This document shows positions 17,992-26,462 of a DNA stretch of 64,000 bases, in pieces; position 1 is the first letter of the stretch, and each line of letters starts with the position of its first letter. The notes beneath the pieces were generated by a model. The model saw only the letters and a program-made list of their open reading frames with translations, had not been told where the DNA came from and did not search any database. The position numbers and the translations under genes were made by a program. Source of the DNA: DASYAN01 sp963727755. GTDB lineage: Bacteria; Chloroflexota; Ktedonobacteria; Ktedonobacterales; Ktedonobacteraceae. The DNA is taken from the NCBI GenBank assembly GCA_963727755.1, contig CAVSHN010000016.1, positions 1-64,000 on the forward strand. The letters run 5' to 3'.

Positions 17992-19884
17992 TCACTTGGC
18001 GCGTATAACAATGGTACTGATATTACCTTCTCCTCCTGTGTCATTTGCCTCATAGATTAGATCATGGGCAAGTTTTTGAGGATCTTCGCCTTGCATGAGG
18101 ATCTCTTGGAGACGTTCGGTGCGTACCATGCGCCAAAGACCATCAGTGCAAAGCAAGATAGTGTCCTCTACCTCTAGCTCACACTGAAATAGATCAACGA
18201 CTACTTGATCATTTGATCCCAAGTAGCGATAGAGCTGATTACGCTTTGGGCTCTTGTATACATCGTTGGGGAGAGCTAAACCTGCTCTAACCGATTTGGC
18301 AGCTAGAGTATGGTCAGTAGTGATGCACTGTAAGCCCTTGCTTTTATTGCAGTAGTATGCTCGACTATCTCCTACACTTGAGACGAAGAGATGGCGTCTA
18401 TAGAGGAGGGCCATGGTAAGCGTACTAGCCATGGTTGTATCATAGTCAGCATTGCGATGATAGATGACTTGATTAGCCTGTCGTACAGCATCTCTTATCC
18501 ACTGCGCTAGCATTGCTTCTGGTAGCAAAGAACGGTTTGGCTGGCTTGCACTGGTTGAATGCAGACTGGAAGATGGAGTCGTCAGTAGTGGTAAGAGAAT
18601 GTCGACGATAGTTTCGATGGCCAGACGACTTGCCTTATGGCCTCCAGCAGACTTGCCTTGGGGCCCTAATAATCCATCGGCAACCGCAAATAGGCCAAAG
18701 GGACGTGGGGGGGTAAATGCAATGCAAAGCCCCTGTGCAACTAGGAGCATATCTTCATTGTCATTGGCCTGACGTCCGATATCACTCTTATAACCGACCT
18801 GATATACATCGCTCACCAACGCCGAGGTATCACTTAAGGTATGTCCACAGTAGCGACAAAAACGAGAACTACTGCGATTTTCTCGTCCACAGCGTGAACA
18901 AGGATGCTCTGGGATCAGTGAGCGTACAATTCTATTGCCTGTAGAGACAATGGTATCTCCTACTGTTGCTATTGATGAAATGCTCTCTCCTTGCAATGCT
19001 TTGTTGAGCGCATCAGCAAATTCATGCCCCGATCGATAGCGTTTGGCAGGATCGATATCCATCGCACGCATAACAATTGGATCAACCGTTGGAGGAAGTG
19101 CTGGATTCAGAGCACTGGGAACTGGACGCTCTGCAGTCCGGCTTCTTATAATTGCTTGGGCAGGAAGAATGCCTGTAAACATTTGATATGCTACAACGCC
19201 CATAGCATAGATATCGCTGGCAGGTTCAGCATTTCCAAGCTCTTGCTCTGGCGCGATGTAGTTTTGCGTGCCAAGAGACCAGCCCCGCTGCGTTAGGGCT
19301 TTTTCTTGTTGCGTGGCACGTGCGATACCAAAGTCTGCAACGACCAAACGTCCATCCTTCTGGTGAATAAGCAGGTTTGAGGGTTTAATATCGCGGTGAA
19401 CGATCTGCTGAGGATGTTGATGAATGGCATCGATAGCTACTGCAAGATCGTTAAGATAACGCTGGGCTTGCACGATTGGTAGAGGACGTTCGCCCTCAAG
19501 CAAAGATTTGACTGTACCTCCCGTCACCAAAGGCATAGCTAAGTAAAGCAACTTGCCATCCTGACCAAAATTCAGGACTGGAACGATGTTCTGATGCTTT
19601 AATTGATGAGCATAGCGGGCTTCACGGCGGAAGCGTTCAACCGCAGTATCTTCGTCTATGATACTGCTGGTGAGGGTTAGGACTTTCAGAGCTACCTGTC
19701 CCATTTCAAATGTATCGCTGGCACGATAGACAGCTCCCATGCCACCAAGACCAAGCAAGGTCTCGATACGATAGCGCCCTGCGACAATAGCTTCGGGTAA
19801 TAAGCACTGGCAGGACGGTTTTGTACACTGAGCAGTACCAGGAGGATAGTCAGCCTGACAGTGAGGATTGGGACAGCGTGGCAT
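17992..19884 (-). CDS. Ser/Thr kinase fused to a PP2C phosphatase, with two zinc ribbons
   Basis: 630 residues and four parts. Residues 1-28: Cys-rich zinc ribbon (C4, C9, C20, C25). Residues 35-300: Ser/Thr kinase with GLGGMGAVY (45-53), K67, HRDIKPSN (163-170) and DFG (184-186). Residues 328-347: second zinc ribbon (C329, C332, C343, C346). Residues 360-630: PP2C-type metal-dependent phosphatase with ADNxED-like NDNEDM (374-379 region), VADG (401-404), SVGDSRAYY, LLCTDGLW and a final GGEGNISTIVI. The usual last motif is G-x-D-N; here the Asp position reads Gly, so one metal ligand may be missing. Kinase and phosphatase in one chain suggests a switch that sets the phosphorylation state of a shared substrate or of itself. 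No membrane helix is present. Confidence 0.9.
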   Translation of the reverse strand: MPRCPNPHCQADYPPGTAQCTKPSCQCLLPEAIVAGRYRIETLLGLGGMGAVYRASDTFEMGQVALKVLTLTSSIIDEDTAVERFRREARYAHQLKHQNIVPVLNFGQDGKLLYLAMPLVTGGTVKSLLEGERPLPIVQAQRYLNDLAVAIDAIHQHPQQIVHRDIKPSNLLIHQKDGRLVVADFGIARATQQEKALTQRGWSLGTQNYIAPEQELGNAEPASDIYAMGVVAYQMFTGILPAQAIIRSRTAERPVPSALNPALPPTVDPIVMRAMDIDPAKRYRSGHEFADALNKALQGESISSIATVGDTIVSTGNRIVRSLIPEHPCSRCGRENRSSSRFCRYCGHTLSDTSALVSDVYQVGYKSDIGRQANDNEDMLLVAQGLCIAFTPPRPFGLFAVADGLLGPQGKSAGGHKASRLAIETIVDILLPLLTTPSSSLHSTSASQPNRSLLPEAMLAQWIRDAVRQANQVIYHRNADYDTTMASTLTMALLYRRHLFVSSVGDSRAYYCNKSKGLQCITTDHTLAAKSVRAGLALPNDVYKSPKRNQLYRYLGSNDQVVVDLFQCELEVEDTILLCTDGLWRMVRTERLQEILMQGEDPQKLAHDLIYEANDTGGEGNISTIVIRAK

Positions 19885-20138
19885 GGCATCTCCCTTATTA
19901 GCATCGAGTTATAGAATGGATGACCCAATGGTCATGACAAACCAGCATCAGTAGTGTAGAAGAATGACCAGCAATATGTCAATATTAGAAGCTCGGCAGA
20001 AGCAATTCTTCCCCTAGTTAAATGCTATGGAATGCGCTATAATTGGGCTGATCCACAATGCCAACGTAAGGCTGGATCGTACTCATCCAAGGAGCTTATT
20101 CTCAATTCATGCCAATTCTAAAAGGAAGGTACATAACC

Positions 20139-20438
20139 ATGCCGTGGTGTAGATTTTTTCTTCCAAAGATTGCTTCTCCAAGGATCAAACCAGGTGATCC
20201 CGATTTAAATGAGCACATCTCTTACGCTAAATGCATCAAAGGTCATGTGCTCAAGGATGCGAACGATTGGGTCTGCTGTGAGAACTTACCAGCAGCCGAT
20301 GCACCATGCTGGCAAGAGGGCGGCGAAACACTATTTACATTGAGGCAAAGCACAAGTACAAGCATAGAAAAGACTCAGGCAGACACAAACGAGTCCGCAA
20401 CCCAGAACAAAGCAACTCCACAAAAGGTTGCTCCTTGA
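20139..20438 (+). CDS. Small cysteine-containing protein of unknown function
   Basis: 99 residues from ATG 20139, chosen because AAAAGGAAGG lies about 10 nt upstream; an ATG at 20109 is in frame. The centre has a possible metal site: C-x2-GH (CIKGH), CC (WVCCENL) and a later C (APCW), within about 40 residues. The C-terminus is Thr/Gln/Lys-rich and looks disordered. A TATAAT box at 20038-20043 could be its promoter. It ends 6 nt before mutY and is probably co-transcribed with it. No family is recognised. Confidence 0.55.
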   Translation: MPWCRFFLPKIASPRIKPGDPDLNEHISYAKCIKGHVLKDANDWVCCENLPAADAPCWQEGGETLFTLRQSTSTSIEKTQADTNESATQNKATPQKVAP

Positions 20439-20444
20439 GACCCC

Positions 20445-21437
20445 ATGCGTAAATCAGTGCAGGCTTCATCTTCCTCATTCCAACTTGTGCCCGATCATGT
20501 GACACAGACACAAGAAGCCCTCCTCCAATGGTATGCACGCGAACAGCGCGATCTGCCATGGCGTGCCACCGGCGATCCCTATGCCATTCTTGTGTCGGAG
20601 ATCATGCTTCAACAGACGCAGGTCGATCGTGTTTTGCCAAAGTATCAGCAATTTCTGTCAACATTTCCTACCCTTGCGGACCTTGCAGCAGCTCCGACGG
20701 CAGACGTTATCTCTGCTTGGGTTCCACTAGGATACAACAGGCGTGCCATTAGCTTGCAGTCAATAGCCCGTCAGGTTATTGCAGAATATGAGGGGCGCAT
20801 TCCCGACACCATCGATGAACTCCTCAAGCTCAAGGGGATTGGTCGTTATACAGCAGGAGCAATTGCCTGTTTTGCATACCGTAAGCATGTCGCCACCGTC
20901 GATACCAATATACGCAGAGTGCTGCATCGCATCTTCCTTGGCTTGGAACATCCGGAACCCAAGCTTAACGACTCCCAAATGCTCAGTCTGGCAGAGCAGG
21001 TCTTGCCAGAAGGGAGAGCCTATGATTGGAATCAGGCCCTGATGGACATGGGAGCAACCATTTGTCCAAGCAACAATCCTGTATGTTTGGACTGTCCATT
21101 GCAAGAAGCCTGCCAAGCCTATAAAGAAATGAGCCAGTATAGCCTTTTCCCTTCAGGGACTGTTTTACGGCAAATACGACATTTAAGCAAAATAGCAGAG
21201 AAGAAAACAAGCTATCAGGCCCAACCATTCACCAGCACCAATCGTTATTTTCGTGGGCGTATCGTCGATTTACTGCGCTCTTTGCCTGCAAATGAACGTA
21301 TTTCCCTTGTCATACTGGGACCAAAGATCAAACCAGAGTTTAGTCCTGATGACCTAGCTTGGCTTCAAAAGGTCATTGATGGCTTGGTGAGAGACGGCTT
21401 GCTTGACTCTAACGAGGATGGTGTCCGACTACCATAG
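20445..21437 (+). CDS. mutY: A/G-specific adenine DNA glycosylase
   Basis: MutY removes adenine mispaired with 8-oxoguanine in base-excision repair. 330 residues: helix-hairpin-helix glycosylase domain with catalytic E52 (VSEIMLQQTQV), HhH LKGIGRYTAGAI, catalytic D153 (VATVDTNIRRV), and the iron-sulfur loop with the exact C-x6-C-x2-C-x5-C spacing (C207, C214, C217, C223). The C-terminal NUDIX-like 8-oxoG reader of classical MutY is absent; instead about 100 residues remain (FTSTNRYFRGRIVDLLRSLP onward), a short winged-helix-like extension as seen in other short MutY proteins. ATG 20445 follows the small upstream gene after 6 nt. Confidence 0.92.
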   Translation: MRKSVQASSSSFQLVPDHVTQTQEALLQWYAREQRDLPWRATGDPYAILVSEIMLQQTQVDRVLPKYQQFLSTFPTLADLAAAPTADVISAWVPLGYNRRAISLQSIARQVIAEYEGRIPDTIDELLKLKGIGRYTAGAIACFAYRKHVATVDTNIRRVLHRIFLGLEHPEPKLNDSQMLSLAEQVLPEGRAYDWNQALMDMGATICPSNNPVCLDCPLQEACQAYKEMSQYSLFPSGTVLRQIRHLSKIAEKKTSYQAQPFTSTNRYFRGRIVDLLRSLPANERISLVILGPKIKPEFSPDDLAWLQKVIDGLVRDGLLDSNEDGVRLP

Positions 21438-21543
21438 GAATATACAAACCTACCTGCTTGTCTGTATCATGTATACTTAGAGTTGGCAGTTTGGCAAGCA
21501 ACACGAGAACTATTTACACCATTTACATGAAGGGAATAGATCA

Positions 21544-22359
21544 TTGCAACTCACAAGCATAAACGATATCACTAGGAAATATCGTCATATCTTTCTCTCA
21601 CCACACTTCGATGATGTGGTCTACTCCTGCAGTGGGACACTTGGAGTGCAAGTCAGTTCTGGTCTGCACCCATTGGTGATTACCATCTTCGGAGGTGCAC
21701 CACCCGCCACGACTCCCTTGAGTCCATTTGCACAACATCTTCATGGCCAATGGGGGGCAGATCCTGCTAAAGAAGCCAATGGGGTTATCGAAACACGGCG
21801 CAAAGAAGATGCGACCGCACTTGCATATCTCCAAGCCGATTACCTCTGGCTAGACTACTCCGATGCCATCTACCGTGGCGATCCAGCATTCTATACAAGC
21901 GAACAACAAGTGATCGGAGGCGATGTGCACCCTGCAGATCAGGCAATCGAGAAACAACTGGGCCTGCTACTGCTCGATTTGCAGTCACACCTCCCCGATA
22001 CCGTCTGGTACGCGCCCCTGGGCATAGGACGCCACATCGACCACCAGATTGTCTGCTCGGCAGCCGATCGTCTGGTTCAACGAGGCACCAAGGTCTATTT
22101 CTATGAAGATTTCCCCTATGTCCTGCAAGAAGGAGCACTCCAGAAGCGCATAGAAGAACTGGGGGGTGGCTACGAGCCTAACCTTGTTGAGATGTCGGAA
22201 TTTCTGCCTGCCCGGGTGGAAGCATCAAAGATGTATGCTTCGCAGATCACAACCAAATTTGACAACCAGGAGAAATTAGTACAGGGTATAGATAAGTACA
22301 CACATAGCATCCGTCCTGTCGAGACTGTACGTCTCGAACGCTACTGGGTAGCACGCTAA
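21544..22359 (+). CDS. PIG-L family deacetylase
   Basis: 271 residues from TTG 21544, with AAGGGA about 8 nt upstream; no ATG gives the full domain. Zinc-binding motifs of the PIG-L/LmbE fold are present: SPHFDDVVYSCSGTL (H-x-DD near residue 20) and, later, GIGRHIDHQIV (H-x-x-H near residue 160). The family removes acetyl groups from GlcNAc-containing substrates such as mycothiol/bacillithiol precursors, glycopeptides or sugar conjugates; the substrate here cannot be told. The gene stands alone between mutY and a kinase gene; a TATACT at 21472-21477 may be its -10 box. Confidence 0.87.
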   Translation: MQLTSINDITRKYRHIFLSPHFDDVVYSCSGTLGVQVSSGLHPLVITIFGGAPPATTPLSPFAQHLHGQWGADPAKEANGVIETRRKEDATALAYLQADYLWLDYSDAIYRGDPAFYTSEQQVIGGDVHPADQAIEKQLGLLLLDLQSHLPDTVWYAPLGIGRHIDHQIVCSAADRLVQRGTKVYFYEDFPYVLQEGALQKRIEELGGGYEPNLVEMSEFLPARVEASKMYASQITTKFDNQEKLVQGIDKYTHSIRPVETVRLERYWVAR

Positions 22360-22397
22360 GACCAGTGATCTAGCAGACATTCATCAGGTCGCAAGAC

Positions 22398-24266
22398 ATG
22401 CAATGCGCATTGCTTGCCTTGCATACGGAAGGAAAGGTGGGGAGTGAGGTGGGGCTGAAAGGGTTAGAAGGTGCGAAGCTGGGTCGTTACGAGCTTCTTT
22501 GTCGCATCGCGCAGGGAGGCATGTCTGAAATTTATCTGGGATTTGATCGCCGAGTACGGCGAAGAGTTGCCGTAAAAGTACTCTATGGCAGTGATGAGGC
22601 ATTCGTTCGCCGTTTCGAGCATGAAGCAGTTGCAATTGGTACACTCTCTCATGATCATATTCTGCCACTCTACGATTTTGGAGTTCAACGCCTATGGTAT
22701 TATCTGGTCATGCCTTTTGTTGAGGGAGGAACACTCCGCGACTATTTGCTCAAATGCGAACGCTTCACATTGGAAGAAGCAGGTAGCTTTCTCTACCAGA
22801 TCGCCTCAGCCCTGCAACATGCACACGATCATGGCGTTATCCACCGTGATGTCAAACCATCCAACATTCTGCTGCGCCTCGATGGTCATGCCTACCTTGT
22901 CGATTTTGGCCTAGCAAAAGCTAAGGTAGCGACCGATGCCCTCTCACATGTAGGAACGATGATCGGCACCCCAGAGTACATGGCACCAGAACTGTCAAAC
23001 AATGTCAACGATCATCGCAGTGACATCTACTCACTTGGTATTATTCTCTACCAGATGTTAACTGGGCACGTTCCATTCACCGGAGATACTCCTGTAGCCG
23101 TCACCCTCAAGCACTTGCAGACACCACCTACCCCTCCTCGCCAACTCAATAGCGACATCCCACAACCTATTGAAGATATCATTCTTAAAGCACTAGCCAA
23201 GCAACCAGACCAACGCTATCAGCAAACCAACGATTTCTCTTCAGCTTACAGAGCTGCATTACAACAGGAGTGGATTATCAAGTCCCAGGCTCAGAGCCTC
23301 CCTATCCAATCACACAATCATGCACAAATTGCAGATAAAAGTCTCTATACCGCTATTATATCACCTATAAGCACACATCCGCTATATCCTTGTGAAATAC
23401 CTGATAAATACCAACTTTTTCCATTAGATTACGATGAAGCTCCAATCCCTGCTATAGAAGAATTTAATAAAAAAAGTAAACGCAAGAAATTTTTATCTAT
23501 AATCCTTTTTTCACTTATTATCAGCATCATCATCCCACTGGGCCTCTTCTGGCAAGCACGCAGCCCATACAAAGACCCGTCGCAGCCGAATATGCCTACT
23601 AAACTGACACATTGGCAACACAAAGCGGCAGAACAAGCAAAAATAAACATTCAGGCCACATTGGCAGCACAAGCTCGTGTTCAGGCAACAGTAGGCATCA
23701 CATCAGCCATCGGAGCCGGAAAACTTCTCTACTATGATGATATGGTCCAGAGTGGTGGAGGTTGGATTAATGATGGCAAGCAGTGCTATTTTTCGCCTCA
23801 TGGTTATCACGTCTCTACCCATCTACCCTATGCTGCTGCTTGGTGCTATACCGATCAACAACGCTTTTCCAATGCTGTGATTAGCGTACAAGCACAATTG
23901 CTGCATGGAGATTTCTATGGACTGATCTTCCGTCTCAATCCTTACACAAAAGCCTTCTATGTTCTAGAAGTTAACAGCCTCGGTCAGTATCGCTTTCAAC
24001 GCTCCCTTGGTCATGACCCGAGCAAATGGCTCACCTTGATTGATTGGACCTACTCCAATACTCTCGTGAAGGGTTACAAGCAGACAAATACACTCCTCGT
24101 CATGGCAACAGATGAACATTTTCGCTTCTATATTAACCAACAACTTATCGTCCCAACCTTTACCGACACAACCTACTCCGCTGGCCTGATTGGCCTACTT
24201 GTTGGCGGGGATAGCAATGGGGGAACAGAGGCGATTTTCAGGCAAATATGTGTTTTTCAGAAGTGA
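22398..24266 (+). CDS. Transmembrane Ser/Thr kinase with extracellular lectin-like domain
   Basis: 622 residues. Kinase domain about 28-290: AQGGMSEIYLG glycine loop, VAVKVLYG lysine, HRDVKPSNILL, DFGLAKAK and GTPEYMAPE, all key residues present. A linker of about 75 residues leads to one membrane helix (FLSIILFSLIISIIIPLGLF, about 370-390). The outer part (about 440-620) begins LLYYDDMVQSGGGW and holds strands such as GDFYGLIFRLNPYTKAFYVL and HFRFYINQQLIV, the pattern of a concanavalin-A-like jelly roll (DUF1080/3-keto-disaccharide-hydrolase type). A sugar or wall-fragment sensor that controls the kinase is inferred. ATG 22398 is the first in frame; a GTG near 22438 with a G-rich leader is an alternative. 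Confidence 0.88.
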   Translation: MQCALLALHTEGKVGSEVGLKGLEGAKLGRYELLCRIAQGGMSEIYLGFDRRVRRRVAVKVLYGSDEAFVRRFEHEAVAIGTLSHDHILPLYDFGVQRLWYYLVMPFVEGGTLRDYLLKCERFTLEEAGSFLYQIASALQHAHDHGVIHRDVKPSNILLRLDGHAYLVDFGLAKAKVATDALSHVGTMIGTPEYMAPELSNNVNDHRSDIYSLGIILYQMLTGHVPFTGDTPVAVTLKHLQTPPTPPRQLNSDIPQPIEDIILKALAKQPDQRYQQTNDFSSAYRAALQQEWIIKSQAQSLPIQSHNHAQIADKSLYTAIISPISTHPLYPCEIPDKYQLFPLDYDEAPIPAIEEFNKKSKRKKFLSIILFSLIISIIIPLGLFWQARSPYKDPSQPNMPTKLTHWQHKAAEQAKINIQATLAAQARVQATVGITSAIGAGKLLYYDDMVQSGGGWINDGKQCYFSPHGYHVSTHLPYAAAWCYTDQQRFSNAVISVQAQLLHGDFYGLIFRLNPYTKAFYVLEVNSLGQYRFQRSLGHDPSKWLTLIDWTYSNTLVKGYKQTNTLLVMATDEHFRFYINQQLIVPTFTDTTYSAGLIGLLVGGDSNGGTEAIFRQICVFQK

Positions 24267-24359
24267 TCCTCCTGCTTCACGCCCATCAATGCCGACGACG
24301 TGTGACCAATCCTGCTAGATCCTCGTGTACTATAGCAAAAGAAGGGAGTATTGAAATAA

Positions 24360-25363
24360 TGCAACAAAGACCTGAAATTGTCGTGGTTACAGGTGCCTCC
24401 GCAGGTATTGGTCGTGCTATTGTGCGAGCATTTGCCAAACGAGGAGCCCATATTGGTCTAATAGCGCGTGGCCAGACTGGTCTGGAGAGTGCCGCCAGAG
24501 ACGTCGAAGCATTGGGAGGAAAAGCACTTATCTTCCCAACTGACGTAGCTAACGCCGAGCAAGTTGAGCTTGCAGCGGCAGGAGTTGAAGAGATATTTGG
24601 ACCAATCGACCTCTGGATCAATGTTGCCATGACCTCAGTCTTCTCTCCAGCCATCGAAATGACAGCTGAGGATTATAGACGCGTCACCGAGGTCACCTAT
24701 CTCGGCTATGTCTATGGAACTTTAGCTGCATTACGTCGCATGATTCCCCGTGATAAAGGCCACATTATTCAGATCGGTTCAGCACTAGCCTACAGAAGCA
24801 TTCCACTACAATCCGCCTATTGTGCAAGCAAACATGCGATCAAGGGTTTCACCGATTCGGTACGTTGCAAGTTGATCCATGATCATAGCCATGTCAAAAT
24901 CAGCATGATACAACTTCCTGCTGGCAACACACCTCAATTTTCTTGGGTTAAGAGCCGCTTGCCCAATAAGCCACAACCTGTCCCACCCATCTATCAACCT
25001 GAAGTCATCGCTGATGCCGTAACCTATGTGGCCGATCACCCTCGCCGTCAGCTCTATGTTGGCATGTCAACGGTGATTGCCATACAGGGCAACAAACTCC
25101 TTCCAAGCCTTGGCGACTGGTACCTTGGCAAGACAGGCTATAAATCGCAGCAAACCAACGAGCCTGCCGATCCCTTCGCACGCGATAATCTATGGGCACC
25201 AGTTGATGATAACCGCGATTATGGGGCTCACGGCACCTTTGACGACCGAGCCATTAGTAAAAGCCTTCAAGTATGGACCGATACACACCTCAGTTTGGTT
25301 GGACTAGTCCTGGCTAGCCTTGTGAGCATACTCACAATAGGTATTATTAAAAGAAGCAGGTAA
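24360..25363 (+). CDS. Short-chain dehydrogenase/reductase with C-terminal membrane helix
   Basis: 334 residues from ATG 24360, preceded by AAGGGAG 10 nt upstream. NAD(P)-binding Rossmann motif VVVTGASAGIGRAIV (TGxxxGxG), N-x-A-like NVAMTS, catalytic Ser in IGSALAY and the Y-x3-K pair in SAYCASKHAIKGF; therefore a complete classical SDR. An extra 85 residues after the fold end in one hydrophobic helix (LSLVGLVLASLVSILTIGII) that would tether the enzyme to the membrane. Membrane-bound SDRs of this length occur in lipid or quinone chemistry; the substrate is unknown. The frame continues upstream to 24248 but has no better start. Confidence 0.88.
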
Positions 25364-25424
25364 TTAGCGTGGTTGTGACTCCGCAGTCGTTGCTCTGCAA
25401 AGATGTTCTTTGGTTTACCTACGC

Positions 25425-25712
25425 TTATTCGCCTCTTCTTGGTTGCAACAACTTTAAGATTTGATCAAGCTTGCTATCAGCTTCTATTTGGCGTGTGAGA
25501 ACATTATCAACAGTCCGTGCCACATGAGTAAGATCAACTCTCATTTGAGTCATATCCTGTTGCAAGGACATGGTAAGCCCTTCAGCAACACCTATCTTGT
25601 GAGACGAATCACGAGTAATAAATTTCCAGTCTTGCCAATCGTCGAAATAGCCCTCAATTCGTTTGAGACGGCCTTCAATAGATCTTAATCTGTTTTCCGT
25701 AGGTTGGTTCAT
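25425..25712 (-). CDS. Small coiled-coil protein cut off from its ribosome binding site
   Basis: 95 residues, helical throughout (NRLRSIEGRLKRIEGYFDDW, then TRQIEADSKLDQILKLLQ), probably a short coiled coil; no family recognised. The start ATG at 25712 is the ATGA that borders a 468-bp omega-RNA-like element. The sequence on the far side of the element, AAGGCAGGAGAGGTAA (26196-26181, minus strand), would place GGAGAGG 5 nt before this ATG if the element were removed. In the present arrangement no Shine-Dalgarno sequence precedes the ATG, so the gene is probably poorly translated. Confidence 0.65.
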   Translation of the reverse strand: MNQPTENRLRSIEGRLKRIEGYFDDWQDWKFITRDSSHKIGVAEGLTMSLQQDMTQMRVDLTHVARTVDNVLTRQIEADSKLDQILKLLQPRRGE

Positions 25713-26180
25713 CAGATTTGTGCAAGGAAACCCCTGCCTTTAGGCATGGGGAGGAATTGCTCCCTGTACGCATGGGCGGAGGGGAAGGCTAGTGGAGGCT
25801 GAGGCCAGCTAGACTTGTGCGATCGCACTTTCTTGCTCTCCTTTCTGTTGTGAGTCCCTTGCGGGAAGCCGTTTTTGGTGGGAACGGCTAAACCCAGCTA
25901 AACTGCTCTTTCGAGCCCCTGGTTTCCCAGGTGATGTTCGCCTCGACGAGGTTATCTGGCGGCACATCCTCCAAGCACTGGCTTAACCCTTGTACACCTG
26001 TTTAACCTGGAGGTTTGAGAGCTACAGGCTGGCGTCGCACCCGTAGGTCAGAACTTGAACACTTCCTGATAACGTAGCCCGATGACCTTACGGCCCTGGC
26101 TGGGTCTGGTCAGGTGGGCTTGTAAAATAACGGTTGGCTACCTCACAAGCCCCTGCCCGCAGAGGCATGGGGTTCCTGAC
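25713..26180 (-). mobile_element. RNA-only IS200/IS605-like (IscB/HEARO-type) element, copy 1
   Basis: A 468-bp unit without a long reading frame, oriented on the minus strand. Left end (26180 downward): GTCAGGAACCCC followed by a hairpin-forming stretch; right end (25760 to 25713): CCCCATGCCTAAAGGCAGGGG hairpin, then TTTCCTTGCAC. The same unit occurs at 49822-50358, with blocks of perfect identity such as AGGTTAAACAGGTGTACAAG. Both copies end exactly before ATGA, a reported trait of HEARO elements. Joining the flanks restores a perfect gene start (GGAGAGG, TAA, ATG), which fixes both borders. No TnpA or IscB is encoded, so movement needs proteins from elsewhere. Confidence 0.8.
25850..26180 (-). 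ncRNA. Candidate stand-alone IscB omega RNA (HEARO-like), copy 1
   Basis: Read on the minus strand from the left end. IscB omega RNAs carry the guide at their 5' end, taken from the DNA flanking the left end; here this would be AAGGCAGGAGAGGTAA (26196-26181). Core features shared with copy 2 and, from memory, with characterised IscB omega RNAs are GATAACCTCGTCGAGG followed by GCGAACATCACC (25957-25930). The RNA part ends before CAGAAAGGAG (about 25847), which sits where the iscB ribosome binding site would be, but only about 130 bp of element remain after it, with no iscB. The family call rests on remembered sequence and on layout; a covariance search would settle it. Confidence 0.65.
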
Positions 26181-26348
26181 TTACCTCTCCTGCCTTCTTA
26201 TAGATCTTGTTGACTGCATTGTCAATGTACTATGAGGAGAAGTATAGCATATGTGTCAATTTACAAATATTCATCATACATGAGAGAATAGTGAACATTC
26301 TTTCATACGGGAAGGGACCCCTGTGTAAGAGCCCCAAGAAAAGGACTT

Positions 26349-26388
26349 GCCATTCATCTCTGGCCTTTCAGGCACAGGGATGAATGGC
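26349..26388 (-). terminator. Long hairpin downstream of the PBP gene
   Basis: GCCATTCATCTCTG (26349-26362) pairs with CAGGGATGAATGGC (26375-26388), with an inner GCCT/AGGC stem: at least 16 bp. On the minus strand it is 75 nt after the stop of the PBP gene and is followed by AAGTCCTTTTCTT, so a terminator role is plausible. The rest of 26181-26462 shows nothing else I can support. Confidence 0.5.
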
Positions 26389-26462
26389 TCAGGGTGAGAT
26401 AAAGCAGAGGCGCTAACCCCCTGCCAGTTCTCGAACCGATGAAGCCTCCCTGCTGTCGGAGC

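Noticed and set aside
26395..26462. tRNA-like stretch with GGTTCGAG on the minus strand
   Set aside because: No matching T-stem, acceptor stem or anticodon arm can be drawn.
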